Assembly (NCBI RefSeq): GCF_014200575.1
Contig: NZ_JACHBZ010000032.1
Coordinates: forward strand, 1-29,240
DNA from: Mucilaginibacter saanensis
GTDB taxonomy: Bacteria > Bacteroidota > Bacteroidia > Sphingobacteriales > Sphingobacteriaceae
Length of the DNA: 29,240 bases
Direction of reading: 5' to 3'
In this document: positions 8,085-15,904 of the stretch, piece by piece
How the letters are laid out: each line of letters opens with the position of its first letter
Numbering within the stretch: position 1 is the first letter of the stretch
Translations under genes and position numbers: made by a program
Notes under the pieces: generated by a model
Told to the model about the DNA's origin: nothing
Database searches by the model: none
Seen by the model: the letters and a program-made list of their open reading frames with translations, nothing else

Positions 8085-8858
8085 TTATTTCTTAACCGCC
8101 TTGAGTGGTTCTTTTGCGCTTGAAGCCATGCTTTTTTCGAGTGAACTGATATACGCCGCAAAGCTCCAGGATAGTTTATAACCCTTTGTCACCAATTCGA
8201 TCCCGCTAACCATTTTCGGATCGGTTTCAAACGCATATTTAATATCAGGGCCAAGCACTTCGGCTATGGCTGTTTTGATACTTTTTTGTTCCTTTTCGGG
8301 TAGTTCAAAGGCGCTTTTGATGGATAATGCTGATCCTGCATGAAAGGCGTCGGTAAATTGCTTTTTGTCCTTTGCTGAAATTGCTTTAATGTTCCTGATA
8401 AAAACATGAACGGTTTGCTCCTCCAGGTTAGTGGAAGCCAGTTCAGATAGGGCTTTTTTGGTGATCGATAAAACTTCTTCCTGCGTTTTTTGCAAGAATT
8501 GTTCATTCAAACTTTCCTGCAATTCTTTTGACGCTTCTTCCAGTTTATGCTTTACCGCTGCGGCTTCCGTTTTTGCGGCATCCAATAATTTTTGACGCTC
8601 TTTTTCAGCATCGCCGGTGACCCCGTCCATCATTTTCTTTTTATGTTGGTCAAAGGCATCGTTTTTCTTTTGAAATTCATCCTGCTCGATTTTGGCCTTC
8701 GCCACTTTGCTTTTAGCATCCGCAAGTTCGGCCGCTATTTTTTTTTCGCGCTCATCGATGGCCTGTAGAATTGGCTTATAAAGATATTTTTTCATTAGCC
8801 ATACCAAAATCAGGAAATTGAGGATCTGGGCGACTACCGTGAACCAGTTAATTTGCAT
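8085..8858 (-). CDS. atpF: N-ATPase subunit b with delta-like C-terminal extension
   Basis: At 257 residues this is about 100 longer than an ordinary F-ATPase b subunit. Residues 1-25 form the membrane anchor ([20 protein letters not shown]). A long charged coiled coil runs from about 30 to 150. The last 100 residues resemble the C-terminal part of the delta/OSCP subunit, including [17 protein letters not shown], which parallels the delta motif DPxLIGGxxLrvGdkv. The operon has no separate delta gene, in keeping with N-ATPase operons, which are described as lacking atpH. The b protein therefore probably supplies both stator stalk and head contact. It starts at ATG 8858, 7 nt after atpE, and ends 4 nt before atpA. 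Confidence 0.9.
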   Translation of the reverse strand: MQINWFTVVAQILNFLILVWLMKKYLYKPILQAIDEREKKIAAELADAKSKVAKAKIEQDEFQKKNDAFDQHKKKMMDGVTGDAEKERQKLLDAAKTEAAAVKHKLEEASKELQESLNEQFLQKTQEEVLSITKKALSELASTNLEEQTVHVFIRNIKAISAKDKKQFTDAFHAGSALSIKSAFELPEKEQKSIKTAIAEVLGPDIKYAFETDPKMVSGIELVTKGYKLSWSFAAYISSLEKSMASSAKEPLKAVKK

Positions 8859-8865
8859 GAGGTGA

Positions 8866-9135
8866 TTATTTAGCGATGATGTGCGTCCAGAACGGATTGG
8901 CGAATATCAATATCATAGATACCACGAAACAATAAATAGCTGTTGATTCGATCATCGCCAGCCCGACAAACAATGTCCTGGTGATGGTTGGCGCCGCATC
9001 GGGCTGCTGGGCAATTGAACTCAAAGCGGTAGCAACCGCTTTGCCTTCGCTCAGGGCTGGAAACATACAGCCGATTCCCGTCGTAAGCCCTGCCGTTATA
9101 ATTGAAGCTATTGCTATTGCTGATACATTATCCAT
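8866..9135 (-). CDS. atpE: N-ATPase rotor-ring subunit c
   Basis: An 89-residue hairpin of two hydrophobic helices with the polar loop AQQPDAAPTITR (residues 42-53). Helix 2 carries the ion-binding glutamate E63 followed by S64, T65 and Y68 (MIESTAIY), the ligand pattern of Na+-binding c subunits. Helix 1 has a second carboxylate, E30, in FPALSEGKAV, where classical Na+ rings have a glutamine nearby. Two carboxylates per hairpin are a mark of N-ATPase c subunits. N-ATPases were proposed to pump Na+, but a purified Burkholderia ring was reported to be proton-specific, so the ion is open. The gene has the strongest ribosome-binding site in the operon, fitting its need for many copies. Confidence 0.95.
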   Translation of the reverse strand: MDNVSAIAIASIITAGLTTGIGCMFPALSEGKAVATALSSIAQQPDAAPTITRTLFVGLAMIESTAIYCFVVSMILIFANPFWTHIIAK

Positions 9136-9141
9136 TTTTTT

Positions 9142-9150
9142 CCCTCCTTT
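9142..9150 (-). promoter_or_regulatory. Strong Shine-Dalgarno site of atpE
   Basis: AAAGGAGGG (minus strand) lies 6 nt before the atpE ATG and overlaps the stop of atpB. Bacteroidota genes rarely use such sites and almost no other gene here has one. It decides the atpE start and probably raises c-subunit output. Confidence 0.7.
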
Positions 9151-9850
9151 AATTTGTTTTTTGATGTATTAATTTTTTCTTTTTGATACTTTCCTGCACA
9201 GCTGCTGCGATATAAACCGTGGCCAGGATGCTGAATATATAAGCCTGCACCATGCCGGTAAGCAGCCCAAGCGCTTTCATCACGATGGGGATAAATAATG
9301 GCGATATGCTTAGTAAGATCGCAATGATCATCCCGCCGCTCATGATATTGCCAAACAGCCTGATGGCCAGGGCCAGGGTCCGCGACAGTTCACTGATGAT
9401 ATTAAAGGGCAGCATAATAAAGGTTGGCTTGACATAGGTCTTCAGATAGGCCAAGAAACCGCTCTTTTGAATTCCGAAAAAGGGGACCGCCAGGAATACG
9501 GCAATAGCCAATGCTGCCGTGGTGGACAACGACCCGGTTGGCGGCTCATACCAGGGCAATATGATCCAAAAATTACACATAGCTATAAATAGAAAAAGCG
9601 TACCTATAAAGCCGATATATTCCCCGGGATTTTCCAGGCCCACTTCCTGTATCTGATCTTTGATCCCGGTTACGATCATTTCCAGCATACACTGCCAGCG
9701 GGATATCTTATGCGTTGTTTTTAGTTTGCGTGTCACCAGCTTCGCGCCGATAACCATAAATAACATGATCCCCCAGCTCGTAACGATGGTGAGGTTAATA
9801 GTGATAAAGCCACGGCTCCAAAAAACGGTTTGATCCGGTGTTAAATTCAT
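9149..9850 (-). CDS. atpB: N-ATPase membrane subunit a
   Basis: A 233-residue polytopic protein forming the ion channel beside the c ring. The essential arginine is R164 in SRTLALAIRLFGNIMSGG; E154 and the following R157 lie in the same helix region. The preceding KPTFIMLPFNIISE and the C-terminal LTGMVQAYIFSILATVYIAAA are typical of the family. Its N-terminus is short, lacking the long leader of Bacteroidota housekeeping a subunits (usually well over 300 residues), which supports the N-type assignment. The ATG overlaps the atpR stop by 4 nt (ATGA). It ends at the Shine-Dalgarno site of atpE. Confidence 0.93.
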   Translation of the reverse strand: MNLTPDQTVFWSRGFITINLTIVTSWGIMLFMVIGAKLVTRKLKTTHKISRWQCMLEMIVTGIKDQIQEVGLENPGEYIGFIGTLFLFIAMCNFWIILPWYEPPTGSLSTTAALAIAVFLAVPFFGIQKSGFLAYLKTYVKPTFIMLPFNIISELSRTLALAIRLFGNIMSGGMIIAILLSISPLFIPIVMKALGLLTGMVQAYIFSILATVYIAAAVQESIKKKKLIHQKTN

Positions 9851-10140
9851 GGCTGGCTTGTTGTTGTTAACAGGATTTGTTTTTGGTCAAGCCTGCTGGT
9901 GAACCGCATGATTATAAATCGCGCGACAATGAATCCTGCTACGGCTAATAACAGTCTTTGCCAGTTTCCCTGCGCAACAAAATAAAACCCGGTTAGTACC
10001 ACCACTGTACGGGCGAGTGAACTACCTAATATCCAAAGGGCGGCGTAACTGCTCCCCAATGTTTTTTTGACAGTGAACCAAAGCCCACCAAAGAATACCA
10101 CCCCTAAACCTATTCCGCTTATCAATGCTATAAGTATCAT
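9847..10140 (-). CDS. atpR: N-ATPase accessory membrane protein AtpR
   Basis: A 97-residue protein with three hydrophobic segments (about 1-20, 33-56, 62-82). Arginines sit within or next to membrane segments (SSLARTVVVLTGF, GFIVARFIIMRF), the feature that led to AtpR being proposed to interact with the carboxylates of the c ring. AtpR occurs only in N-ATPase operons, between atpQ and atpB, exactly as here. Its function in assembly or ion handling is inferred in the literature rather than proven. The gene overlaps atpB by 4 nt and starts 11 nt after atpQ. Confidence 0.85.
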   Translation of the reverse strand: MILIALISGIGLGVVFFGGLWFTVKKTLGSSYAALWILGSSLARTVVVLTGFYFVAQGNWQRLLLAVAGFIVARFIIMRFTSRLDQKQILLTTTSQP

Positions 10141-10151
10141 TTTTTCTTTTA

Positions 10152-10442
10152 TTAATCTTGTTTATTTACCCAATTCCAGGCGATCAAACAACCGACTGCC
10201 AAACCCGAGATCAAGCAGGTTAACGTCCAGGAAAAGGATTGGGGATAATGTTTATCGAGCCATAGTCCGCCGATCGTACCTAAAAATGTGGGTACTGTCA
10301 CCGACCAGCCGACCATTCCGAACATGCCCAAGCCAAACCATTCTGCCCGCTTTTTTTCGCTAAGCGCCTTTAGTTTCCGGTTTTCCTTTTCCGAGATCAG
10401 CCGGTGAAAAATATCGCCATCGTCCTTTCCTGAACCATCCAT
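10152..10442 (-). CDS. atpQ: N-ATPase accessory membrane protein AtpQ (AtpI-like)
   Basis: A 96-residue protein with a charged N-terminal helix (ENRKLKALSEKKRAEWFGLG), then two membrane segments (about 40-62 and 70-90). The first ends in the TFLGTIGGLWLDKHYP motif shared with AtpI/AtpQ proteins, where G-x-x-L/W-D is conserved. AtpI-type proteins help assemble the c ring or handle Mg2+ in F-ATPases; AtpQ is the N-ATPase counterpart. It follows atpC with a one-base gap and has its own good ribosome-binding site inside the end of atpC. Confidence 0.85.
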   Translation of the reverse strand: MDGSGKDDGDIFHRLISEKENRKLKALSEKKRAEWFGLGMFGMVGWSVTVPTFLGTIGGLWLDKHYPQSFSWTLTCLISGLAVGCLIAWNWVNKQD

Positions 10443-10443
10443 T

Positions 10444-10827
10444 TCATACCTCCTGGAACTTCTTTAGCCTGGAAAGGAACCCGTTCTCCAGTCTTGATGC
10501 CATATACTTCACTTTTTCCTCATCGGCACTGATATTTTTAAACTCGTTTTGTATAGTATCGGCCAGTTTACCCAGTTCAACCCCGCCCACTGCATTTCTG
10601 ACGGACACCATGACCTCGTCACCTGCTTTTACCAGCAATCCTTCGTCTACCGCCAAATAATGCATCTTATCTGTTTTGTAAGCGAAAATTCCCGGCACGA
10701 GTACCGCCACACAGTCCAGCCGTTGCGGCAGAAAACCGTAAGAACCTTCACTGGTTTCCGCAACAATACTATCCACATTTTTTATTTCGGCGAATACTTT
10801 ATAAGGGAGCAATATTTTCAGGTCCAT
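10444..10827 (-). CDS. atpC: N-ATPase epsilon subunit
   Basis: A 127-residue rotor subunit: an N-terminal beta sandwich (MDLKILLPYKVF, then EGSYGFLPQRLDCVAVLVPG, matching the family GxxGILPxHxpxxxxLxpG) and a two-helix C-terminal tail (about 88-127). The YGFLPQR variant, with L-D-C-V after it, is typical of N-ATPase epsilon. It would cap the gamma subunit and could limit ATP hydrolysis. It begins 7 nt after the end of atpD. Confidence 0.9.
   Translation of the reverse strand: MDLKILLPYKVFAEIKNVDSIVAETSEGSYGFLPQRLDCVAVLVPGIFAYKTDKMHYLAVDEGLLVKAGDEVMVSVRNAVGGVELGKLADTIQNEFKNISADEEKVKYMASRLENGFLSRLKKFQEV
10449..10454 (-). promoter_or_regulatory. Shine-Dalgarno site of atpQ
   Basis: AGGAGG (minus strand) inside the last codons of atpC, 6 nt before the atpQ ATG. 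With the atpE site it is one of only two strong sites seen in the nine-gene operon. Confidence 0.6.
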
Positions 10828-10834
10828 AATCTTT

Positions 10835-12316
<1,482 letters not shown>

Positions 12317-12484
12317 TTAGAAGAGCTTTTCTTTTATATTTTCGGGTGTAGCCGGATAAACGATGTCAATCGTATGTGCCAACGCTTTTTCATCTTTGTG
12401 CTTATAATCACAATGACTCAATAAATGACTGATCAGGTTGATATGCGTTTCGTGTTTTTCGTCCGCTTTAACAATATGCCACGG
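12317..12484 (-). pseudogene. C-terminal remnant of a polyphosphate kinase 2 (PPK2) gene
   Basis: The frame PWHIVKADEKHETHINLISH, then LLSHCDYKHKDEKALAH, ending LPF-free at ...KEKLF with stop at 12317-12319, matches the last 55 residues of PPK2 proteins (W-x-V/I-x-A/S-x-x-K...N-x-I-x-H-L-L). The Walker-type catalytic part of PPK2 is absent. The frame joins the PRC-barrel gene at about 12480-12487 in a different phase, so it is not translated as part of that protein. It sits 15 nt before atpD. Family assignment rests on about 25 recognisable residues. Confidence 0.55.
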
Positions 12485-12753
12485 GAAACCGGTTTTTCGG
12501 TATCGATATCAGGGCTGTTCTGTACCTGTTCTTTTGTTAATGAAACAGGGAAGAAACCTTCTTTCCACGGTTGTTTAACTATTGCCTCGGGCGAGATCAG
12601 TACTTTTCTTTCCGCTAACCAGTCGCCGGTTTTAACGATGAGGTAACGTATTTTCCAGCTTTCATCATCAAAATAAAATTCCTCAACTTCACCGATCATG
12701 CCATCAGTCGCTCCTATGCTATAGGGGATTAAACTTTTAATATTGCGTTCCAT
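12433..12753 (-). CDS. PRC-barrel domain protein, C-terminally truncated by a deletion
   Basis: Residues 1-90 form a PRC-barrel: MERNIKSLIPYSIGATDGMI, GEVEEFYFDDESWKIRYLIV, then KVLISPEAI and the VSLTKEQVQNSPDIDTEKP block. Related Bacteroidota proteins continue after KPVSR with a second half of 100 or more residues. Here the frame changes at that point and adds only GILLKRTKNTKRIST before stopping. The change coincides with the start of PPK2 coding sequence, so a deletion joined the two genes. The barrel itself is complete and may still fold. PRC-barrel proteins of this type are commonly stress-related; the exact function is unknown. The ATG is 20 nt after a conserved promoter-region block also found before the cupin gene. 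Confidence 0.75.
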   Translation of the reverse strand: MERNIKSLIPYSIGATDGMIGEVEEFYFDDESWKIRYLIVKTGDWLAERKVLISPEAIVKQPWKEGFFPVSLTKEQVQNSPDIDTEKPVSRGILLKRTKNTKRIST

Positions 12754-12773
12754 ATTATGTTAAATTCGTCCCT

Positions 12774-12840
12774 GATAAAGGTCGGCGTTTGATACTGGTG
12801 GATCTTACATAACTCCAATCAAAAGTTACATCATTCACAC
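12774..12840 (-). promoter_or_regulatory. Conserved 67-nt upstream block, copy 1 (PRC-barrel/N-ATPase unit)
   Basis: Reading on the minus strand: GTGTGAATGATGTAACTT at the far end, GGAGTTATGTAA in the middle, and CCTTTATC nearest the gene, 20 nt before the PRC-barrel ATG. It aligns without gaps to 20629-20695. It contains three TGTRA words, at 2, 11 and 32 nt into the block. It is probably an activator site plus promoter; the regulator is unknown. Confidence 0.6.
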
Positions 12841-12842
12841 CT

Positions 12843-14858
12843 TTAACTGTTCGAGTTGACTTTGAGCATACTGGCATTGATAGCCACCACCACCGTACTA
12901 ACCGTCATTAATGCGGCCCCCATGGCCGGGCTTAAAACAATACCCTGGTTGTATAAAACCCCCGCAGCCAATGGTAATGCAATGACATTATACCCCGTTG
13001 CCCAGGCAAGGTTCTGGATCATTTTTCGGTAAGTTGCTTTACCAAATAAGATCAAACTCACAATATCCTTTGGATTGCTGTTCACCAAAACAATTCCTGC
13101 AGTTGCTGCCGCTATATCGCTCCCTGAACCGACAGCTATGCCAATATCCGCCTGCGCCAGCGCCGGGGCATCGTTTACCCCGTCACCGGTCATCGCTACG
13201 AATTCGCCTTTTTTCTGCATTGCTTTTATTTCTTTCAACTTTTGATCGGGTAATACTTCGGCGATAAAACTATCCATACCCAAAGTTTTACTTACGCTTG
13301 CCGCAACTTTGCTGTTGTCGCCTGTAAGCAATATGGATTTAATATTTTCTTGTTTTAAAGTCTTGATGGCTCCTGCCGATTCGGGCCTTATTTTATCAGA
13401 CAGCGCCATATATCCGGCCAACAGTTTATCGATGATGACAAATACAACAGTTTCTGTATCGTCGGCTGTAAAACCGTCCGGCAAAACCATCTTGTGTTCT
13501 TTTAAATAACCTGGACTAACAACTAATACTTTTTTACCCGATACTGTAGCCTGAACTCCCTGGCCGGTAATGGCCTTAAAACCTTCCGCATAAGGAATGG
13601 TTATCTTTAGCTCCTTCGCCTTTTGCAAAATGCCCGTTGCAATTGGATGTTCGGAAGTTTGTTCTAAGGCAGCAGCCATTCGGATGAGTTCGTTTTCCTT
13701 TAAATCTTTGTTTAGGGAAATTATTTTTGAAACCTCAAATTTCCCCTCCGTCAGCGTCCCCGTTTTATCAAACACAACCGTAGTTATCTTTCTCGAATCT
13801 TCAAATGCGTTCCTGTTTTTGATCAACAATCCATGTTTTGCGGCCAACGTTGTTGATTTAGCCACCACTAAGGGCACGGCCAGCCCCAAAGCATGCGGAC
13901 AACAGATCACGATAACCGTAACCATTCGTTCCATCGCAAATGATAAAGTATGCCCGGTTAAAAACCAAAACAGGAACGTTGAAATACCGGTTACCAGGGC
14001 GATGATGGTTAACCACTTTGCAGCGGTGTCAGCAAGCAGCTGCGTTTGTGATTTTGACTTTTGCGCATCGTCCACCAGTTTGACTACCTGTGAGAGATAA
14101 GAGTCCTTCGCCCCATGGGATACCGTAACTTTAAAAGAGCCGTTGCCGTTGATGGAACCGGCAATTACTTTATCTCCTTTTACTTTTTTTACCGGTTTCG
14201 ATTCCCCCGTCAGCATGCTTTCATTCAGGTAACTTTCCCCTTCCAATATGATCCCGTCGGCTGCAACTTTTTCACCCGGCTTGACCAGGATGACGTCCTT
14301 TTCTTTTAGGGTATCAGTTTTTACATCCTGTACCTTATCAGCCGTCACCAGATGTGCATCGGCGGGCATTAACTGAACCAACAGCTCCAGTTCATTGGAA
14401 GCGCCCATCACTGACCGCATCTCAATCCAATGGCCTAACAGCATGATCAGGATCAATGTATCCAACTCCCAAAAGAAATCCATTCCTTTTAAGCCGAACA
14501 CGATAGCCGTACTATAGCTGTAAGCAACGGTAATAGCAAAGCCGATCAGGAACATCATTCCCGGCGTTTTTGCTTTCACCTCGCCAACCAAACCGGTCAG
14601 GAACGGCCAGCCGCCATATACAAATACAATCGAAGATAGTCCGAACAAAATATAGGATGACCCGGTAAATTGCCAGTTGACGCCCATGAAATGCTGGATC
14701 ATGGTGGATAGCAGCATGATCGGAACTGTAAGCGCCAATACCACGTAAAACCGGTTTTTAAAATCTTCGATCATCATGGCGTGGTGATCATGCTCCGACA
14801 TTCCCATGTGCTGACCGGCGTTGTCAGAATCTTTGTTCATTTTATGCTGATGTTCCAT
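12843..14858 (-). CDS. copB: CopB-type P1B heavy-metal-transporting ATPase
   Basis: A full-length P1B ATPase that would export copper (P1B-3 class) from the cytoplasm using ATP. The N-terminus has a His/Met-rich tail (HQHKM, HMGMSEHDHHAMM) instead of an HMA domain. Using the longer TTG-started frame (14882) for numbering, TGES is at 225-228, the membrane CPH motif at 328-330, the phosphorylated aspartate D372 in DKTGTLTEG, and MTGDGVNDAPALAQADIGIA near 570. CPH rather than CPC marks the CopB branch. The ATG at 14858 is preferred; the TTG at 14882 would overlap the aldolase stop. It is last in a five-gene operon otherwise devoted to carbon metabolism, an odd pairing that suggests co-regulation under stress. 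Other heavy metals cannot be excluded. Confidence 0.9.
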   Translation of the reverse strand: MEHQHKMNKDSDNAGQHMGMSEHDHHAMMIEDFKNRFYVVLALTVPIMLLSTMIQHFMGVNWQFTGSSYILFGLSSIVFVYGGWPFLTGLVGEVKAKTPGMMFLIGFAITVAYSYSTAIVFGLKGMDFFWELDTLILIMLLGHWIEMRSVMGASNELELLVQLMPADAHLVTADKVQDVKTDTLKEKDVILVKPGEKVAADGIILEGESYLNESMLTGESKPVKKVKGDKVIAGSINGNGSFKVTVSHGAKDSYLSQVVKLVDDAQKSKSQTQLLADTAAKWLTIIALVTGISTFLFWFLTGHTLSFAMERMVTVIVICCPHALGLAVPLVVAKSTTLAAKHGLLIKNRNAFEDSRKITTVVFDKTGTLTEGKFEVSKIISLNKDLKENELIRMAAALEQTSEHPIATGILQKAKELKITIPYAEGFKAITGQGVQATVSGKKVLVVSPGYLKEHKMVLPDGFTADDTETVVFVIIDKLLAGYMALSDKIRPESAGAIKTLKQENIKSILLTGDNSKVAASVSKTLGMDSFIAEVLPDQKLKEIKAMQKKGEFVAMTGDGVNDAPALAQADIGIAVGSGSDIAAATAGIVLVNSNPKDIVSLILFGKATYRKMIQNLAWATGYNVIALPLAAGVLYNQGIVLSPAMGAALMTVSTVVVAINASMLKVNSNS

Positions 14859-14878
14859 ATTTTTTATATTAACAACGG

Positions 14879-15904
14879 TCAAACCGAATGTTCAAGCGTT
14901 TCATTATATTCACCCATACAGGCGGCCCGGTTACATTTAGCCCGGTGGTATAACGCTCGTTGAGCAGCCTTTATGTTGGCCTTATCGCCCTTCCAAATTT
15001 CCAAAGCCGGCTGTTGTAAAGCGCGGCCAAAAGAAAAGCTAAGCGCCCAGGGCAACTTTGACTTAAATACACGATTCATCGCATTTAATCTCAAAGTAGC
15101 CAGTTCAGCGGACTGTCCGCCGGATAAGAACGCTATTCCCGGCACGGCGGCCGGTACCGACTTTAGCAAAAGCTTAACAGTAGCTTCAGCCGTTGCCGCT
15201 TTATCTTCTTGAATGCTGCAATCTAAACCGGGTAATATCATATTTGGCTTTAAGAGCAGACCTTCCAATAAAATATGCTGTTTGTAAAGCTGTTCAAATA
15301 CGGTGTGCAACGCTTCGGCGGTCACAGCCTGGCATTGCGCTAAAGTATGGCTGCCGTCCATCAGCACTTCGGGCTCCACAATCGGGACCAATCCGGCTTC
15401 CTGGCACAATGCCGCATAGCGGGCTAAGGCGTGCGCGTTTGCTTCCAAACACGCCCTGCTCGGTAGGTCCTTGCCAACAACGATCACCGCCCGCCATTTG
15501 GCAAATCGTGCGCCCATTTTACTGTATTCGGCAAAACGGTCGCGTAAACCGTCCAGCCCTTCCGTTACTTTCTCGCCCGGAAAACCCGCCAGTGGTTTGG
15601 CACCCATGTCTACCTTGATCCCTGGTATAATGCCCGCATCAATAAGCAACTTAATGAAAGGAGTACCATCTGCATTTTGCTGTCTGATAGTTTCATCAAA
15701 TAGTATCGCTCCGCTGATGCTTTCGTTAAGTCCCGGGGTGGTTATGATCATTTCCCGATACTTTCGTCGCATTTCCACAGTTTGCGGTATCCCAAGTGCT
15801 GCAAAACGCTTATTGCAGGTGCCAACGCTTTCATCCATCGCCAGCAGGCCCTTGTGATCACCAACAAGGGACCTGGCGGTGTCTATTAACTGGGCTTCAT
15901 TCAT
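14879..15904 (-). CDS. Class I fructose-bisphosphate aldolase
   Basis: A 341-residue Schiff-base aldolase of the eukaryote-like class I family, which splits fructose-1,6-bisphosphate into dihydroxyacetone phosphate and glyceraldehyde-3-phosphate. [20 protein letters not shown] (19-38) is the family start. The Schiff-base lysine is K219 in [24 protein letters not shown] and [15 protein letters not shown] form the phosphate-binding end, and the C-terminus has the usual [13 protein letters not shown] tail. It overlaps phosphoketolase by 4 nt (ATGA). With phosphoketolase upstream it can connect triose phosphates back to hexose phosphate. Class I enzymes do not need a metal, which may matter beside a copper exporter. 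Confidence 0.92.
   Translation of the reverse strand: MNEAQLIDTARSLVGDHKGLLAMDESVGTCNKRFAALGIPQTVEMRRKYREMIITTPGLNESISGAILFDETIRQQNADGTPFIKLLIDAGIIPGIKVDMGAKPLAGFPGEKVTEGLDGLRDRFAEYSKMGARFAKWRAVIVVGKDLPSRACLEANAHALARYAALCQEAGLVPIVEPEVLMDGSHTLAQCQAVTAEALHTVFEQLYKQHILLEGLLLKPNMILPGLDCSIQEDKAATAEATVKLLLKSVPAAVPGIAFLSGGQSAELATLRLNAMNRVFKSKLPWALSFSFGRALQQPALEIWKGDKANIKAAQRALYHRAKCNRAACMGEYNETLEHSV

Noticed and set aside
6527..8161. Longer alpha subunit starting at 8161
   Set aside because: It would overlap atpF by about 77 nt and add a basic leader not found in the family; the ATG at 8080 is 4 nt after the atpF stop.
12425..12646. Plus-strand open frames opposite the PRC-barrel gene and opposite the atp genes
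   Set aside because: They are shadows of well-supported minus-strand genes with no recognisable protein features.
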